Position numbers and translations under genes: made by a program. This document shows positions 35,116 through 48,006 of a stretch of DNA of 64,000 nucleotides, one piece after another. Position 1 is the stretch's first letter. Each line of letters opens with the position of its first letter. Source of the DNA: Metridium senile (Eukaryota; Cnidaria; Anthozoa; Actiniaria; Metridiidae). The DNA is taken from assembly GCA_949775045.1 (NCBI GenBank), contig OX459096.1:42014959-42078958 (forward strand), given 5' to 3'. The notes below the pieces were generated by a model that was not told the origin of the DNA, ran no database searches, and was given only the letters and a program-made list of their open reading frames with translations.

Positions 35116-38100
35116 ATTGAGCGTGCTACCCGCCAACTATATTTGGAAATACCATGCATCCTAGGTTATTCTATGTTCGTGATCCATCATTGAACTTGTA
35201 CTAATTTCGGTGTGGATAGTACGCGTACTAAGCAAAAAATCGGACAAACGCACTCCTAAAACAGGCACCATATGTATTGGTGAATATTGTTGCTTAACTA
35301 AGCAACAGTATGATATTTTTTCCATAATTGTTAAAAGAACATCACCCGAAACAGCATATTTTACTTTACGGCAAACTTTTGCATTTTGAGATACTTGTTC
35401 TTTCGATTTTACCATTGTTAAGAAAAAGTTTCTAAGTAGAAATAAACTCAGAAAAGATACATCACGAATTATGATTTAATTGCTATTTGACTAGAGTAAT
35501 GCAATTGAAAAAAAGCAGTGCCTTCTTATGGTGGTGGAGGCACTCGCCGCCATCTTTGAACACTTATTGTGTTGATTGGAAACGTTAATGTAAGCTTTCT
35601 GGTTCAGTTTGAACTAAGCAAACTATGATATAATACAAAACAAGTTTCTTATTTCTGATAAAGTTAAGTTGATGCCTCAAGATAGAGTCGTGGTTTCGGA
35701 AGGCTATATAAGATCTAGGATAGAGTTGTGCATGCAGCACCAAAAAGACAACAATTGACGATCCAGTTCTCGATTTTTGTCAGCCGTTCAATGTTCTCTA
35801 TTCGACCACAAACACATAACAACTAAACTTTAATAGCTTAAAACTGGTTTTGGCATGCTACCGAATCCTAGATTTTGCATGGATTTAAAGCGTCGCTCTA
35901 AAAACGTTCTTATTGTAAATCAGATTGGCAAAGACTTGTTTCCATTTGCACGATGGCTCTAGTTTGTTCGTGTGCTCTAGCATGTGCAGAGTAAAGACTT
36001 TCGAATTCTCTTTTTTGTAATTCGAAAGACTTGTATATGTTTGTATAAAGACATTCTGCGCTTGAAGAGCGGGTAAGGGAAACTACTCCCATAGGAAGAT
36101 GGCGTTTGGTGAATGAAGTTGTTTTGAAGAAAATGATGATTGCACTATATCTTGAAAGTATAGATCACTGTCTGTTTATATTATAGGATAAACAAACAAC
36201 TTTTTACTATATTTATGAATGGAGTTCTAGATCGAAATTACTTTTATTGATTTCCAGTCATGTTATTTTTGCAAGTATTAATCTTTTTGAAAACTTAACA
36301 GAACTTAAGTTCTTTAATAGGACCCTTTGTAAGATGGTTCTGTCAAGCCAATGTATGCACAAGCTAGTCAACCAACAACAAATCATTGGATAATATCTTA
36401 ATAATTTATTTGATAGGTGCAATGATGGAATTCGAAAGATGTGAACTTGGAGCAGATAAGAGGTTTTAAGGGTGGACGAGATAACATGTTAAAAAATGTG
36501 TTTCATAATCACCAATGGAGTAATTACCAAAACGAACTGTTTGTGTCCATTACAAGATAAGTCTACCATGTTATTTTGATTGACAATGTCACTTCCAATG
36601 CCTTTGAAGTCGGATCCCATTGAAAACTGCGGTAACAGTTGCTATTTTAAAAAAAAACAGCAATTATTGTACAACATGCATTGATGATAGATCTTTCAAA
36701 AATAATGACTTTGAATCCTGCACATGTTATGCATGTTTACCTTTGTTCAAAATGATGAAAACTTGACCAAGGGTGGGTCAAAAAGTGCAAAAGATATAAT
36801 CTCTATGCTTTTTGTTGTCATATTCATTAAAAGAACATGTTAATATATTCTAAAAAACGTGGACTTTTGACTTCTTGCCTCTCGAAATGTAAAACATAAA
36901 CTAGTTCTTTGAGATCTCAAAGTTCAAGTAGTTTTGGTGCGTTGTAGATTTGTTTGCTATTCACTTGAAAAATGGCCTCTTATTTATCTTTATCGATACA
37001 TCATAGCTCTGTTTTTTGTTCTTAAACAACATTCCACGGCATTAAAACGTATTTGAAATCTATAATATCTACAATGAATATATACTCCTTAAGAAAAGTA
37101 TAAATTAGTCTGTAAACTGATTTTAGTCCGTTATGCCATCTTAGTTTCTACTCCGGCCGCCATCTTGGTTGTCCCGCGCCATGTCTGTTTGTAAACGTGG
37201 AAAACATTATGTAGAGTTTATTCGTTTCAGCTGCGAAAACAACAAAAGCACCTTAAATGATCCTTTCGCTTTTAAATTTGTCGTGTAAATGGTTGCAGTC
37301 AGCGGCAGCGTCATTCCCATTTTCATAAATTATTAGAAATGCCCAGCGAACAAAGTTTGCACACGATGGAGCTTTAACAAGTAAAATTGTTTGGAAATGA
37401 TTTTCTAACTGCCTGTAACCGAGATGTATTTATAATGAGGGTTATTTAAATAGTTTTCCTCTCTAAAATGATGGAAGTTAGTTTCATAAGGTCCAGTTTT
37501 ATTACACGGTGGTCTAGTCGGGAAGCACAATATGGCGGCCATGTTGGATTTGTTTAGAAAACTAGAATAAAAAAAGAACTAGATCATAATATTATCATAT
37601 TACAAACGGTAAAAATGATGATTAAACAATACATTAACACATGTATTGTTTAGCTTATAAAAACTATCAAGTTTAGTTATTACAAAAAGCAGAGTATATG
37701 CTACCCGTAGGTCTCTCGCATCTGATTTCGTGGACATGACCCGTGTAATCACAAAGTTAACATCCACCCTTTGGACGTTACCAGACAGAAAATAGACACA
37801 AACAAACAAACAAAGAAAAAAACCCCACACACACACAAGAGTTGCAATATAGCAAAACAAAACATTCAAGACGAAACTGAGTTATGCATGCCGCATATAG
37901 GCGGCGGTTTACTCTGCATTTCTACTCGAACCTTGCCAGATGAATCTGTTATTTTGTACATAAACATGAAAAATGTCTATTAGCTAATTAACATATTAAC
38001 TTAATACTGTAGCATGCAAGTATTACAGGTGGCGTTTAGTAACAAAAAAATAATTATTTTACTAGTATGTTTACCGGAACAAACACACCGCCAAATACAC

Positions 38101-40019
38101 TGCAGAAAACTCTAGAAAGATGTGTCGGACATGTGTTACAAAAATCAAGACAAAAATAGCCGAAGATGATAAGAAATGTACTATAAATGTTCTATACAAC
38201 AAATCCACTATAGTTCGGCAATGTAACACTTAACAAATAACCCATTTTTAAGTTTTGTGGGTTGTTGGGCTTTTTCTTCCACCAAATGCAAATAAACGCG
38301 CGCAGGACAGTGGAACGATTAGAAGCCTTACAAGCTGGAATATAACGTGAAAACTAATGATCATCTTCAGAGTTTATTCTGCGCATTAAATCATATCCAC
38401 ATATATTTTGCGCATTATAAGTATTACAATCATTACAAGAATTATTTAAAAGTTCTATAAACATTTAGGTAAAGCTACGTTTTGTCAAAATGATCAATAA
38501 ATGTCGAGCCTCGGTTCAAGCCATGCAATGTCTGACTCTTTACTGTTAGCGCTTAGATTTCTGCTGAATCTTAACTGCTACTTTCTTCCTCGAGATTGCA
38601 ACTGAGTCATGGCTGCAATATGCGCACCTTAAATAGCAGTCATATATACATGTGCAATTTTTACTTGTTATTAAATTTAAGGTGAATATTATCAACAACA
38701 TACTATGAACACCGAAACGAGTGCCAATCAATAGACACATCAATGAATTGAGACGGATGTAAAAGGGCGCTATGCACCACCCACTACACAGCATAAAGCA
38801 TTTCATATGTGTTACTTAAACTAAGGACAGAATATCCAGGACATTCGATGTATACCAAAAATGAAATTGCCACTAAAACATTCGCATGAATGATTGTTAG
38901 TGCTGTAGTTGTTTCTGTATCAAATGTTGTACATGTTTAACATTGTCACATGTTTTCTGTTGTTGTAAAAACACTTAGGAAACGTGTGCATATTTGAAGT
39001 AAAAAAAAATAACACACCGCACAAACCACGATAAATGTATGAATTACAATACAAGTTTCACGTAGGTATAGCATGTAATGTGCTGGTTATATTGCGCATA
39101 AATTTCAAGTGTTGAGAAAAACAAACCACTTTCGATATAGTTGACATTTATTTTCGCCAGATGCAATCTTCAGTATTTGTGGTAGGTTTTGACCTGGGTA
39201 CGGGTATTCTAATAAATCAGTTTGATAGAGTGTAGTTAAGAGCCTGTGGCATAGACATTATCCAGTTAACAAAAAACTCTATGCCGCTCAAACCAGCCCT
39301 TAAATTAAACAAGACCGTTTAAACATTGTTCTGTTCAGTTTATGTAGTGTTCTTTTTACACAACGCGCGCGCCTCGCCTGACCAAATTACTATCCAGTTA
39401 AGGTACCATGGAAAAATAGTTTTGTCAAAACTGATCACACCGGTTAAGGATAAACATTTATCAAATATATGGTAAATGAAAAAGAATATTCATAAGAATT
39501 CATATAAGCAAAATCCTTAAATGACGACTTCACTCAGATAAACTGAAGAATCGGTCAAAGGACTATTCCAAAATTTTGTTACAATAGTAAGCCTCTTGCC
39601 ACCTTGGAAGATTTGAACAATCTCACAGGTTCATTATCTGAGTAACTAGCTTCGGATTTCATTTTGAGAAGAAGAGATGAGAAATGATTATGCGCACATT
39701 TTTGTCATTCCTTCACGATTGGTCAAGACCTCACATCACTGTGTCAATAGAAGACATATTAACATGGTATAGATTGCGTGACCATAGCGTAGATGTTGTG
39801 ACACAACGTAACACTAACAGCGCCTATTTTGTATTGTCGGGCTTCCTGTACCGACAATTCACTTTCAAAAAACCGCGGTAACATGTAGTTGTTGCTTTTC
39901 TCGTTATTGTATTTTGATGTTGCTGTTGTTATTTTCAAGTTAGCGTAGCTGGTGATTTTTACTGCTGCTGTTGTTACTGTTCTTGTTGTAGCTGCTGTTC
40001 ATACTGTTGTTATTATTAG
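35116..40019. other. Intergenic, no gene recognised
   Basis: About 4.9 kb of AT-rich DNA with only short ORFs lacking protein-like features (84 codons at 35161-35415 minus, 89 at 37600-37869 minus, 86 at 38546-38806 minus). GCCGCCAT/ATGGCGGC motifs occur at 35546, 37156 and 37532. No RNA gene is seen. Confidence 0.5.
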
Positions 40020-40650
40020 TATAGTGTAAGTTGTTGTTTATTTAGTAAGTGTTGTTGTTGTTGTTGTTATTATTAGTGCGGTCAGTGTTGTTGTTTATTT
40101 AGTAAGTGTTGTTGTTGTTGTTATTATTAGTGTGGTCAGTGTTGTTGTTTATTTAGTAAGTGTTGTTGTTGTTGTTATTATTAGTGTGGTCAGTGTTGTT
40201 GTTTATTTTGTACTTGTTGTTGTTGTTGTTATTATTAGTGTGGTCAGTGTTGTTGTTTATTTAGTAAGTGTTGTTGTTGTTATTATTAGTGTGGTCAGTG
40301 TTGTTGTTTATTTTGTACTTGTTGTTGTTGTTGTTATTATTAGTGTGGTCAGTGTTGTTGTTTATTTAGTAAGTGTTGTTGTTGTTGTTATTATTAGTGT
40401 GGTCAGTGTTGTTGTTTATTTAGTAAGTGTTGTTGTTGTTATTATTAGTGTGGTCAGTGTTGTTGTTTATTTTGTACTTGTTGTTGTTGTTGTTGTTATT
40501 ATTAGTGTGGTCAGTGTTGTTGTTTATTTTGTAAGTGTTGTTGTTGTTGTTATTATTAGTGTGGTCAGTGTTGTTGTTTATTTTGTACTTGTTGTTGTTT
40601 TTATTATTAGTGTGGTTAGTGTTGTTGTTTATTTTGTAAATGTTATTGTT
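40020..40650. repeat. GTT-rich compound minisatellite, 54-57-bp unit
   Basis: About ten units of GTGTGGTCAGTGTTGTTGTT plus TATTTAGTAAG or TATTTTGTACT plus a (GTT)3-6 run and ATTATTAG. Unit length changes by whole GTT triplets, which keeps a 200-codon plus-strand ORF open. The predicted product is almost only V, I, S, Y, F and L, so it is regarded as a shadow of the repeat. Confidence 0.93.
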
Positions 40651-40722
40651 ATTGTTGGGTGTCGGATGGTTATTCTACTAACTTGCCCATATCTTAGGCG
40701 GCAATATTTGAATATCAACTCC

Positions 40723-40856
40723 AACCATATTTGAATACCACCTCCAGCCATATTTAATAACCTCCTCCAGCCATATTTAATACCCCCTCCAGCCATATTT
40801 AATAACCCCACCAACCATATGTAATAACCCCTCCAACCATATTTAATAGCCCCTAC
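40723..40856. repeat. ~24-bp tandem repeat
   Basis: About six units of the type CCATATTTAATAACCCCTCC, with substitutions, immediately beyond the GTT-rich array. Confidence 0.85.
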
Positions 40857-42780
40857 CATCAACAACGCTGCGTGTGTGATCATTTTGAATGCTCTTGGCC
40901 GTGCGTCAATCCCATTTCAAAATGCTGTAATGATTTTTTTTTAAATTATGAAGTTCACCAATTAATAATATAATGGTCTTTAATCTCTGAGCATCAGATA
41001 AAGAATACTGGTAGACCAATAGGAAATGAGACTTGCCGCCTCGTGGATTGTTTATCAGCTTAATATGTAAAGCAGAGTAATGTTAAACGATCCTTGAAAA
41101 CGGGTTAGCACATTTCTAGTGGCTGAAGTGGTCTTGCGGCCGACGTCGGCGGTTTTGATATCTTAATAAGTGATTGTTGCGTTATCTTTGCCAAGGAAGC
41201 GCTGTTAATGTTTACCCGCTAGCGAGTATTTGATCTCACAATGATAAAGATCAGTGTAAACACGAAATCATCGGAAACACTGTGATCTCTAAGCTGTTAT
41301 TACATTATTGCTTAACCTTTGATATGTCCATTAGATGGCCTTCACAGACGGTAAGACTTGTCTATATGCACGTATCATTCTGTAAACGACCTTATTAAAT
41401 AACCAACTCATTTTATCCATCACAAGCATCTTAACCTACATGTGGAATGGCCCATGTGGAATACCAGGACTACATTACATGTCGCACATTCCGTAACACT
41501 ATATACCGCACAGAGTTGATATGCCGTAGATGGATAATTTAGATACATGTTTATCTATTACTGCAGGGTTTATCATTTTCATTTTTAAATACTCGTGGGG
41601 CTGGGTAGGCGTGGTCAGGGGATGTCACGTTCACCCACAAGGTTGTAACATATCTACAATTGCTCATTACTCTTATCAGCTGGCTACCGGGCTTAAACAG
41701 TCGAGGTTAAAGTCGTGAATTCTGTTACAAATAGACGACTGCGTGACTTTTAAGAATAAAAGGCCGTGAAGAGTGTGTGAACGAGCCGGCAAAGAAGCCA
41801 TAAGGTGACAGACTTGATACAATTGGCGGCAAAATCGTCTCGCGTACCATAATGCTTTCATCAGTATCTCAACACCTCGCTAGCGTTACGTAGAGGGGGG
41901 AGGATAGATAATACATATAATGTTTACTTTGTGAATCAGGTAAAGGCAAGAGTATACTAATAACCTCGGTTATCATGCTGTTTTGCGTGCATATTAATTT
42001 CAGAAGCGAAATTCATCCTAACAGATACCTGAAAGAAGCAGTTTTTAGGATGATCGATAGGAGTTTGATTAGGCTGGCATGTCAGTTGACATCCAAAAAG
42101 GGCTCCAAGTTGAGCAGTTGACCTTGACAGTTCGCGTTTAAACAAACGCATGTTCAAATCGTTATCTAGTGCTGATTAAGCCTTTCTCAGCGCTTATGTA
42201 CATCAGCTTAAAAAGAGTCTGGGATGCGGCAGGGGCTTTATATGCACTGTTTTAATATTAACGATAAAGTACATACAATTAGTACTACCAAAAATAACAA
42301 ACTACAATAAAGGGTTACAGACAAACTGGCGCCTACCCCAAAGATCATGTAGGAGCATGTTATAGGCTATAGTGTTATCCTGGTGTGTTATCTAAGGTTA
42401 ACGGGAGGTACAGCAAACATAAAGGAAAGCACCCTTTACTCCATACATGGAATCTCTTCAATGAACTGCACTTTACTGTGACTGAGTGTTTGAATATTAA
42501 GTTTTGTTGTACAGTTCTTGTTGTAATGATATCTTTAACGCGTGTTATCTCAAGACATTCCACAAGTGTTTGTAATGACTTGTTGATTATATCTTATAAA
42601 ATTGTTTATTCTACTCAGGCTCCTCCCACCAAATAAGCACCTCCTTCACCAAGCTTAATAAATATAGCCCCTCCCCTTCGTGATGCGCATGCTCATGAAA
42701 TAAAGGACTCCTCCTTTTCTTCTTCTCCAATGTTTCTGATAACCATTTGTCATTACGTCATTTTAGGATCCACGTGCCTG
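40857..42780. other. Intergenic, nothing recognised
   Basis: 41100-41300 is less AT-rich and may be conserved non-coding DNA, but this cannot be judged from one sequence. Short ORFs (up to 83 codons) show no family features. Confidence 0.45.
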
Positions 42781-42847
42781 GGTCCGTATTGGCGGTGGTC
42801 TTTTAAGAAGCCTGGGGTCCATATTGGCGGTGGTCTTTTAAGAAGCC
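42781..42847. repeat. Two-copy ~34-bp direct repeat
   Basis: GTCCGTATTGGCGGTGGTCT with TTTAAGAAGCCTG is repeated at once as GTCCATATTGGCGGTGGTCT with TTTAAGAAGCCTG. Confidence 0.9.
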
Positions 42848-42869
42848 TGCGCTATGGCCTAAGAACATT

Positions 42870-42940
42870 TTAAGGAAAGAAAAGGAAAGAAAAGGAAAGA
42901 AAAGGAAGAAAAGGAAAGAAAAGGAAAGAAAAGGAAAATA
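42870..42940. repeat. AGGAAAGAAA simple repeat
   Basis: About seven imperfect 10-bp units of purines (AAGGAAAGAA). Confidence 0.9.
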
Positions 42941-43904
42941 GTATTCTGAAGCAAATAAAAATGCAAATAACTCTATAGCTACTTTATGTAGAATTAAAAA
43001 AAAAATAAGTAAAAAAAGAAAACAATGTGCGAATTGAACAGACAGAGTTGAAAACAATTAAAGAAAAAAGACTTGAAAGAAAAACAAAAAGACACATAAA
43101 TATATATTAAGTATAAATAATAAGTAAAAAACGATAAGTGGACATTACCGCATAAAAATCCGGCAAGGCAGCATGCGGAAATAGCTCATGTTAAATCAGC
43201 CAATCAGAGCCCGTCGCTTAACACAAATATATTCTAAATGTCAAAATCAGTGTTAATAAGTCTCCCGCGCAGTTTAAGCCATAAACAGTTCCTTAGAGTT
43301 TTAGTTGCAATCTACATTTCTTGTACATATATAACAAACCTGTTGCTATAGACAATTTGCTTAAATCAATAAAATGAAATAAAAAACTATGCAACCTTTT
43401 TTTTCTGAAACAATTTTGAAATGGGTAAAGTAAACTAAGGTAAAAAAACATGTATGCAAGATACCTCAATGTTTTGATGTTCACGAATACCAAAAATATA
43501 GGCAGCAGCCGTGTGACTTTTGTAAATAGTGACAACTAAGATCTGATCATGAACAACAAAATTATTTTGGTGCTGAGCTTGATCTTACATCCATGTTTCT
43601 GAGTTGTTTTAACTGAATTGTGGTGTATCATGCTAAGAACCACATTGATTTTTTTCACGTAATTTCACATTTCACGGTGACAGTAGCCACAAAAACGAAA
43701 ACATGAATATTTTAGGATAATTCATACTTATTTGTATATAAAAAGAAATTCAGTCGAATACACAAAAAAAATATTTTCCGTAGTTAAGTTAACAAATAAG
43801 ATTAATGAATCTTGATAAGATAATGTTCATGTTAATTATTTTATTGTATAATAGCTTTTAGTAATACATAAATAAATAAAGACAATTAATTATTTACCGC
43901 TTCC
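42941..43904. other. Intergenic, nothing recognised
   Basis: Very AT-rich with no supported ORF, RNA gene or repeat. Confidence 0.5.
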
Positions 43905-44215
43905 TTCCTTATTTCCTTTCTTTCTTTCTTTCTGTCTTTCTTTCTTTCTTTTTTTCTTTCTTTCCTTTTTCCTTTCTTCCTTTTTTCCTTCCTTACTCAT
44001 CACTTGCTTCCTTACTTTCTTTCCGCTTACTTGCTTACTTACTTACTTACCTGATTCACTTAACTTGCTTACAAGCCTATACTTACTTGCTTGCTTACTT
44101 ACTTACCACTTAAATACTTATTTATTTACTTTATTTGCTTAGGTACTTACGTATTTACTTACTTACTTATTTAGTTAATTAATTAATTTTAATTAAAATT
44201 ACTCACTCACTTACT
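43905..44215. repeat. Pyrimidine-rich tetranucleotide repeats
   Basis: (TTTC)n with interruptions at about 43915-43995 passes into (CTTA)n/(CTTG)n at about 44000-44215. Slippage-type low-complexity DNA. Confidence 0.92.
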
Positions 44216-45020
44216 TAGCTTTCCCACGTGTACAATCACGTGCTATCATCATTCAAGTCACATTTTATGCGTGGTCATGTGCTCTCTACAATTTTAGCGT
44301 TTTAGTTGAAAAGTTTAACAATATAAAGAGTATACAAAGCAATCTGCACACAAAGAACAATTGGTAAACAAATGTTTATTTTAAACACGTGAGCAATCTT
44401 TGTAAAACCATTTTAATGGCGAGTAAACAGTTTTTATTCTCGTTCATTAAACTACTTCTTTGATTCTGCTTCTTTTACATACATACATACATATCTTTAT
44501 GTTCCCTTACAGGCTTTTCGACACTTAATTACATTCAAATAATTAACTGTGTATATAAATAACATTTAATAATCAGTATTTTACTAATACTAGATATTTG
44601 CTAGCATAGCCAACTTCAGTTATTTATTTATACAACGTGCTTAATATGCCCATTTTAAAACTCAATGCGCTTGGGTTTTTTTTTTTTAAGTTAAATACAC
44701 TTTTTTTAAAGGTTCCTTTTTAAATTTAGATAGATTGCATTCTTATTTCAGTTCAGGTTATAGACAGTTCCATATTTTTACATTTATTATTAAAACATTC
44801 TGAATCTTATATTAGCAAGTTTTCCTCTTTTTTTCTTCTTTTTAAAATTAAACCAAAGCAATGTATAAAGATAACGGAATGGTTATATATTCTGAGAAAG
44901 TTAAATGAGAAGGGAGGCACGTTTCTAAAACTCTTTAAAAAAATTAATTGTCTAGCTATTATTGATCTTCTTCTACACGTGAAATCCTGACACACGTGTT
45001 TCCTGTCTTGTTTGATCGTG
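44216..45020. other. Intergenic / upstream of the small intronless gene
   Basis: AT-rich. Near the right end are two ACACGTG motifs (about 44975 and 44993) and a TATTTAAG TATA-like sequence at about 45028, ahead of the 96-codon ORF. Confidence 0.45.
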
Positions 45021-45102
45021 CACGACTATTTAAGTAGTCTATTTTCAATGAAAGAAACCATATTATCAACTAAAAAGCCAGTTTACTACTGAGGATCTCG
45101 AG

Positions 45103-45393
45103 ATGAGTTCTGTGTCTGAAGAAAACATTGAGTTGGAAGGAGTACCATCACAGTTTGATGATAATAATGAACAATCCAAAAAGGCCCAAGCTGAGAAAAT
45201 ATTGACTAGAAACAGTGCACAAACTATTTTTCCTGAATATTTCTCGCAACAACATTCCAATTTAAAGAAAGCTGATTCACAGCTTCTAGAAGGTCTTCAA
45301 GATAAAATCTGCCGGGATATGCTGAAGAGTTTGTCGTTCGCTCATGTTGAATGGTTAGCCAAAGAATATGGATTAGACTGTCTACTGAAGTGA
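45103..45393 (+). CDS. Probable small intronless gene, 96 residues, unknown function
   Basis: The ORF opens MSSVSEENIELEGVPSQFDD and ends GLDCLLK. It stands out from the other short ORFs in the window by composition: an acidic, polar N-terminal half (about 1-33), then a region with alternating charged and hydrophobic residues (about 50-96) that would form helices (LLEGLQDKICRDMLKSL; FAHVEWLAKEYGL). There is no signal peptide or membrane segment. A TATA-like TATTTAAG about 75 bp upstream and two ACACGTG E-boxes fit a promoter, and an ATTAAA at about 45450 could serve polyadenylation. No family is recognised. It might be a short lineage-specific protein, a single exon of a larger gene, or a retrocopy. 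Confidence 0.5.
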   Translation: MSSVSEENIELEGVPSQFDDNNEQSKKAQAEKILTRNSAQTIFPEYFSQQHSNLKKADSQLLEGLQDKICRDMLKSLSFAHVEWLAKEYGLDCLLK

Positions 45394-45559
45394 CTAGGAC
45401 AAACTCCTTTTACATATTCAAGACTATGTAAGCTCAATATGCGTATCTATTAAAACAAAGATTAAACGTTTAATCTAATGACAAATTAATATCCGCATTT
45501 TCAGTAAGCGAGTCAATACTATCGGACTAGTAAACGGTGTGTAATATATATACTGATAG

Positions 45560-45709
45560 AGAGATTACTTCATAGAAAGTGCGACGTACAGATTTATACT
45601 GACTCGTTTGTGTAAAACACTCAACCGCTCGTTCCTCTTATACTTGTTTTGAGTATAAATTTCTCGTGAGTATAAATTTGAACGTCGCACTTTCTATGAA
45701 ATAATCTCT
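45560..45709. mobile_element. Short fold-back (MITE-like) element
   Basis: Outer ends AGAGATTACTTCATAGAAAG and CTTTCTATGAAATAATCTCT are inverted copies. Pairing continues through TGCGACGT and ATTTATACT (about 42 bp per arm), with a ~65-bp spacer holding two TATAAATTTCTCGTGAG-like pieces. There is no coding potential. Confidence 0.82.
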
Positions 45710-45811
45710 ATTTACTCCATATAGAGCCAGAACTGACCAGAAAACTAATTATAAGAAATGCTCTTGCTTTTTAAAACGTTAAAAGGACTTAGGAGCAGCC
45801 AACATTCAAAT

Positions 45812-45970
45812 ATATAGATTTCTCCCATTTCTCGGTCTATTTTGAGGATCTTTCTACTTTTCAAAACATTTTCTTCCAAACCCCAATTATTTTAGATATT
45901 TCTTCCTTCTGCCTATTTTCCTATATAAATTTCTCCCATCTCCCGGTCTATTTTGAGGATCTCCCTTCCT
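45812..45970. repeat. Two-copy direct repeat, ~50 bp, 107 bp apart
   Basis: ATTTCTCCCATTTCTCGGTC with TATTTTGAGGATC (about 45818) recurs as ATTTCTCCCATCTCCCGGTC with TATTTTGAGGATC (about 45926). Confidence 0.85.
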
Positions 45971-46548
45971 TTAAGGGTTTTCAAACCCTAACCCTTTGTG
46001 TTGATTAGTCAGTTTAGCACCCAATATATAAACATTGATTTTCTATAATAACCACTTCAGCCTGGCAGCTGGCAGTGGGTTGAACTGAATAATAATAATT
46101 ATAAGTCCACTCTCAAAATAAACCACTGTAGATTGGACCAAGAAAAAAACATTAACAAATTAAAAAATAAGAATGAAAAGGAAAATTTATAAAAAAAATA
46201 CAGCCATCTCTATAAAATATTGTATTGTGCAATGTGTAATTGTGTATTCGGTAATATTGTACACGTAATTTGGTAAATTACGTAATTTATGGACATTCTT
46301 ACAGCTGATTTATCGCTTGTTTAACATTGCGTAGGTATGTGTCTGTTTCATCCCACGTTCTAATTTAATGACTAGAATCGGGCATTGTGATTGGCTGAGG
46401 CGCGTGCTTTATGAGTGCACACAGCAAGGAGTTTGCATGTTGATCAAATACGACTATTTATATTTTATAAAAGAAATATAAAACTTGCTTTCTGTGCTGT
46501 ATGTAATTATAAAGCAATAGGGGATTGCCAGAACACTTGAGAAATGTT
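45971..46548. other. Intergenic, nothing recognised
   Basis: AT-rich. 46370-46500 (ATTGGCTGAGGCGCGTGC, ATTTTATAAAAGAAAT) resembles 29725-29955 beside the fold-back there and may be a fragment of the same repeat family. Confidence 0.4.
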
Positions 46549-46685
46549 GACAAGCACATGCTCATGAGCAACTCAGTTGCTCAGTTGCTCATTTTGTTAA
46601 TCATTCATTCATTCGTTCATTGGTTTGTGCATTCATTAAATGAGCAACTGAGTAACTGAAATGAGCTGCTTATGAGCAGTAGACC
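46549..46685. repeat. Imperfect inverted repeat with GAGCAACT motifs
   Basis: GCTCATGAGCAACTCAGTTG on the left is mirrored by ATGAGCAACTGAGTAACTGA and TGCTTATGAGCAGT on the right, with a CATTCATTCATTCG spacer. Arms are about 45 bp with mismatches. Confidence 0.75.
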
Positions 46686-47879
46686 ACCCCTCTCCTCCCT
46701 AGAGGCGCTACTTTTTATGCAAGAAGGCCAAGCCTAAAACAGTTTAAAGAGAAGACCAAGATTTAGTTAATAAAACAGTTTACACAATGACGAAGCCTTT
46801 GTAAAAACAGTTACAACAACAGTTTACAAAAAGACCGTGCCTGAGTAAAAAATGTTTACAAGAATATTGTGCCCGAGTAATAACAAGAACACCGAGTAAA
46901 GCATTACATGGGTCGTTAATTGAGCTTTCGACAAAGCATCTTGTTCTGTTCATCTTGTCAAGAGAAGATTAATGCGAGACAAAGGTCAACTAAAATATTG
47001 ATTATGAGTTTAATCTATTTTAATTTTTAAAGAGTAACTTGCCTGAAGCGGGCCGCATTGTTGCACAGCAGGATGTCTACGGGATCTATGCGGGACTTCC
47101 AAACAGTCGTATGTTATAACCGAAATATGACTTGATTGACTAAATGTATGTATTTGTTTCATCGAATAAATCAGAGCTTTCCTACAAAATTGTTAGTGTT
47201 GGTCTATAGTTCCTTAAACACTTGAATGCAGGCAATACTTGAATACTGGTGATTTTCTGGCGCACCCTTCTCTAGAATACCAAAGTTTATATCATTCGGT
47301 TATATCAACGTTGTCGAGATGAAATATACAGGTAAAATATCTCAACTCAACGCCAGATTTCAATTATAGAAAGGTATATATATTCAAATATATTCATGGA
47401 CTATTTCTCACTATAACAAAACCCCGGATAGTGGTCACTCAAATAACTGACGGTATCGATGAACGGTTGCAAATGTATTTGAAAGCAGAATTTATTTTAC
47501 TTCAGTTACTTGAGTGACCAATTGTCAGGTGTTATTGCAAGAGTTGTTGCCGTCGCCCAGCCGCGCTTCGCCATATACCAATAGATGCGAATGAATAGAT
47601 AACTTTATTTAATTGTATCTAGTTTATACAACTAATTGATGATACTAAATAATATTAAAAGCAATAAGAATAATGAATAGCAGCTTTATATGATAATGAA
47701 AAGTATTTGATTATTATCAGTTGATCACTTTTTATTCATTAGTGAACATAAAAGACCGCACACATACAAGCCAGACACTCGGTTAAGTTGCACACTTGAA
47801 CTAATCACGGAATATATGTTAAAATCTTCCAACATGCACTGCATACTCTTGTCATAATATACAATCTTATTTTGAAAGT
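46686..47879. other. Intergenic, nothing recognised
   Basis: AT-rich. Near 46840-46910 and 47090-47110 it is slightly richer in GC. No ORF with support. Confidence 0.45.
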
Positions 47880-48006
47880 AAATAAGCTTAGCTATAAATC
47901 CACTATTTTAATATGTTTGGCTAATACTTCCTATCATATGTTCTATCAACTTTCTCTTCAAATCTTCTATTTTTTATGTCCAATGACTTTAGGTTGCATG
48001 CTATCG

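Noticed and set aside
40132..40734. 200-codon hydrophobic ORF
   Set aside because: Translation of the GTT-rich minisatellite; almost only V/I/S/Y and no start or domain context.
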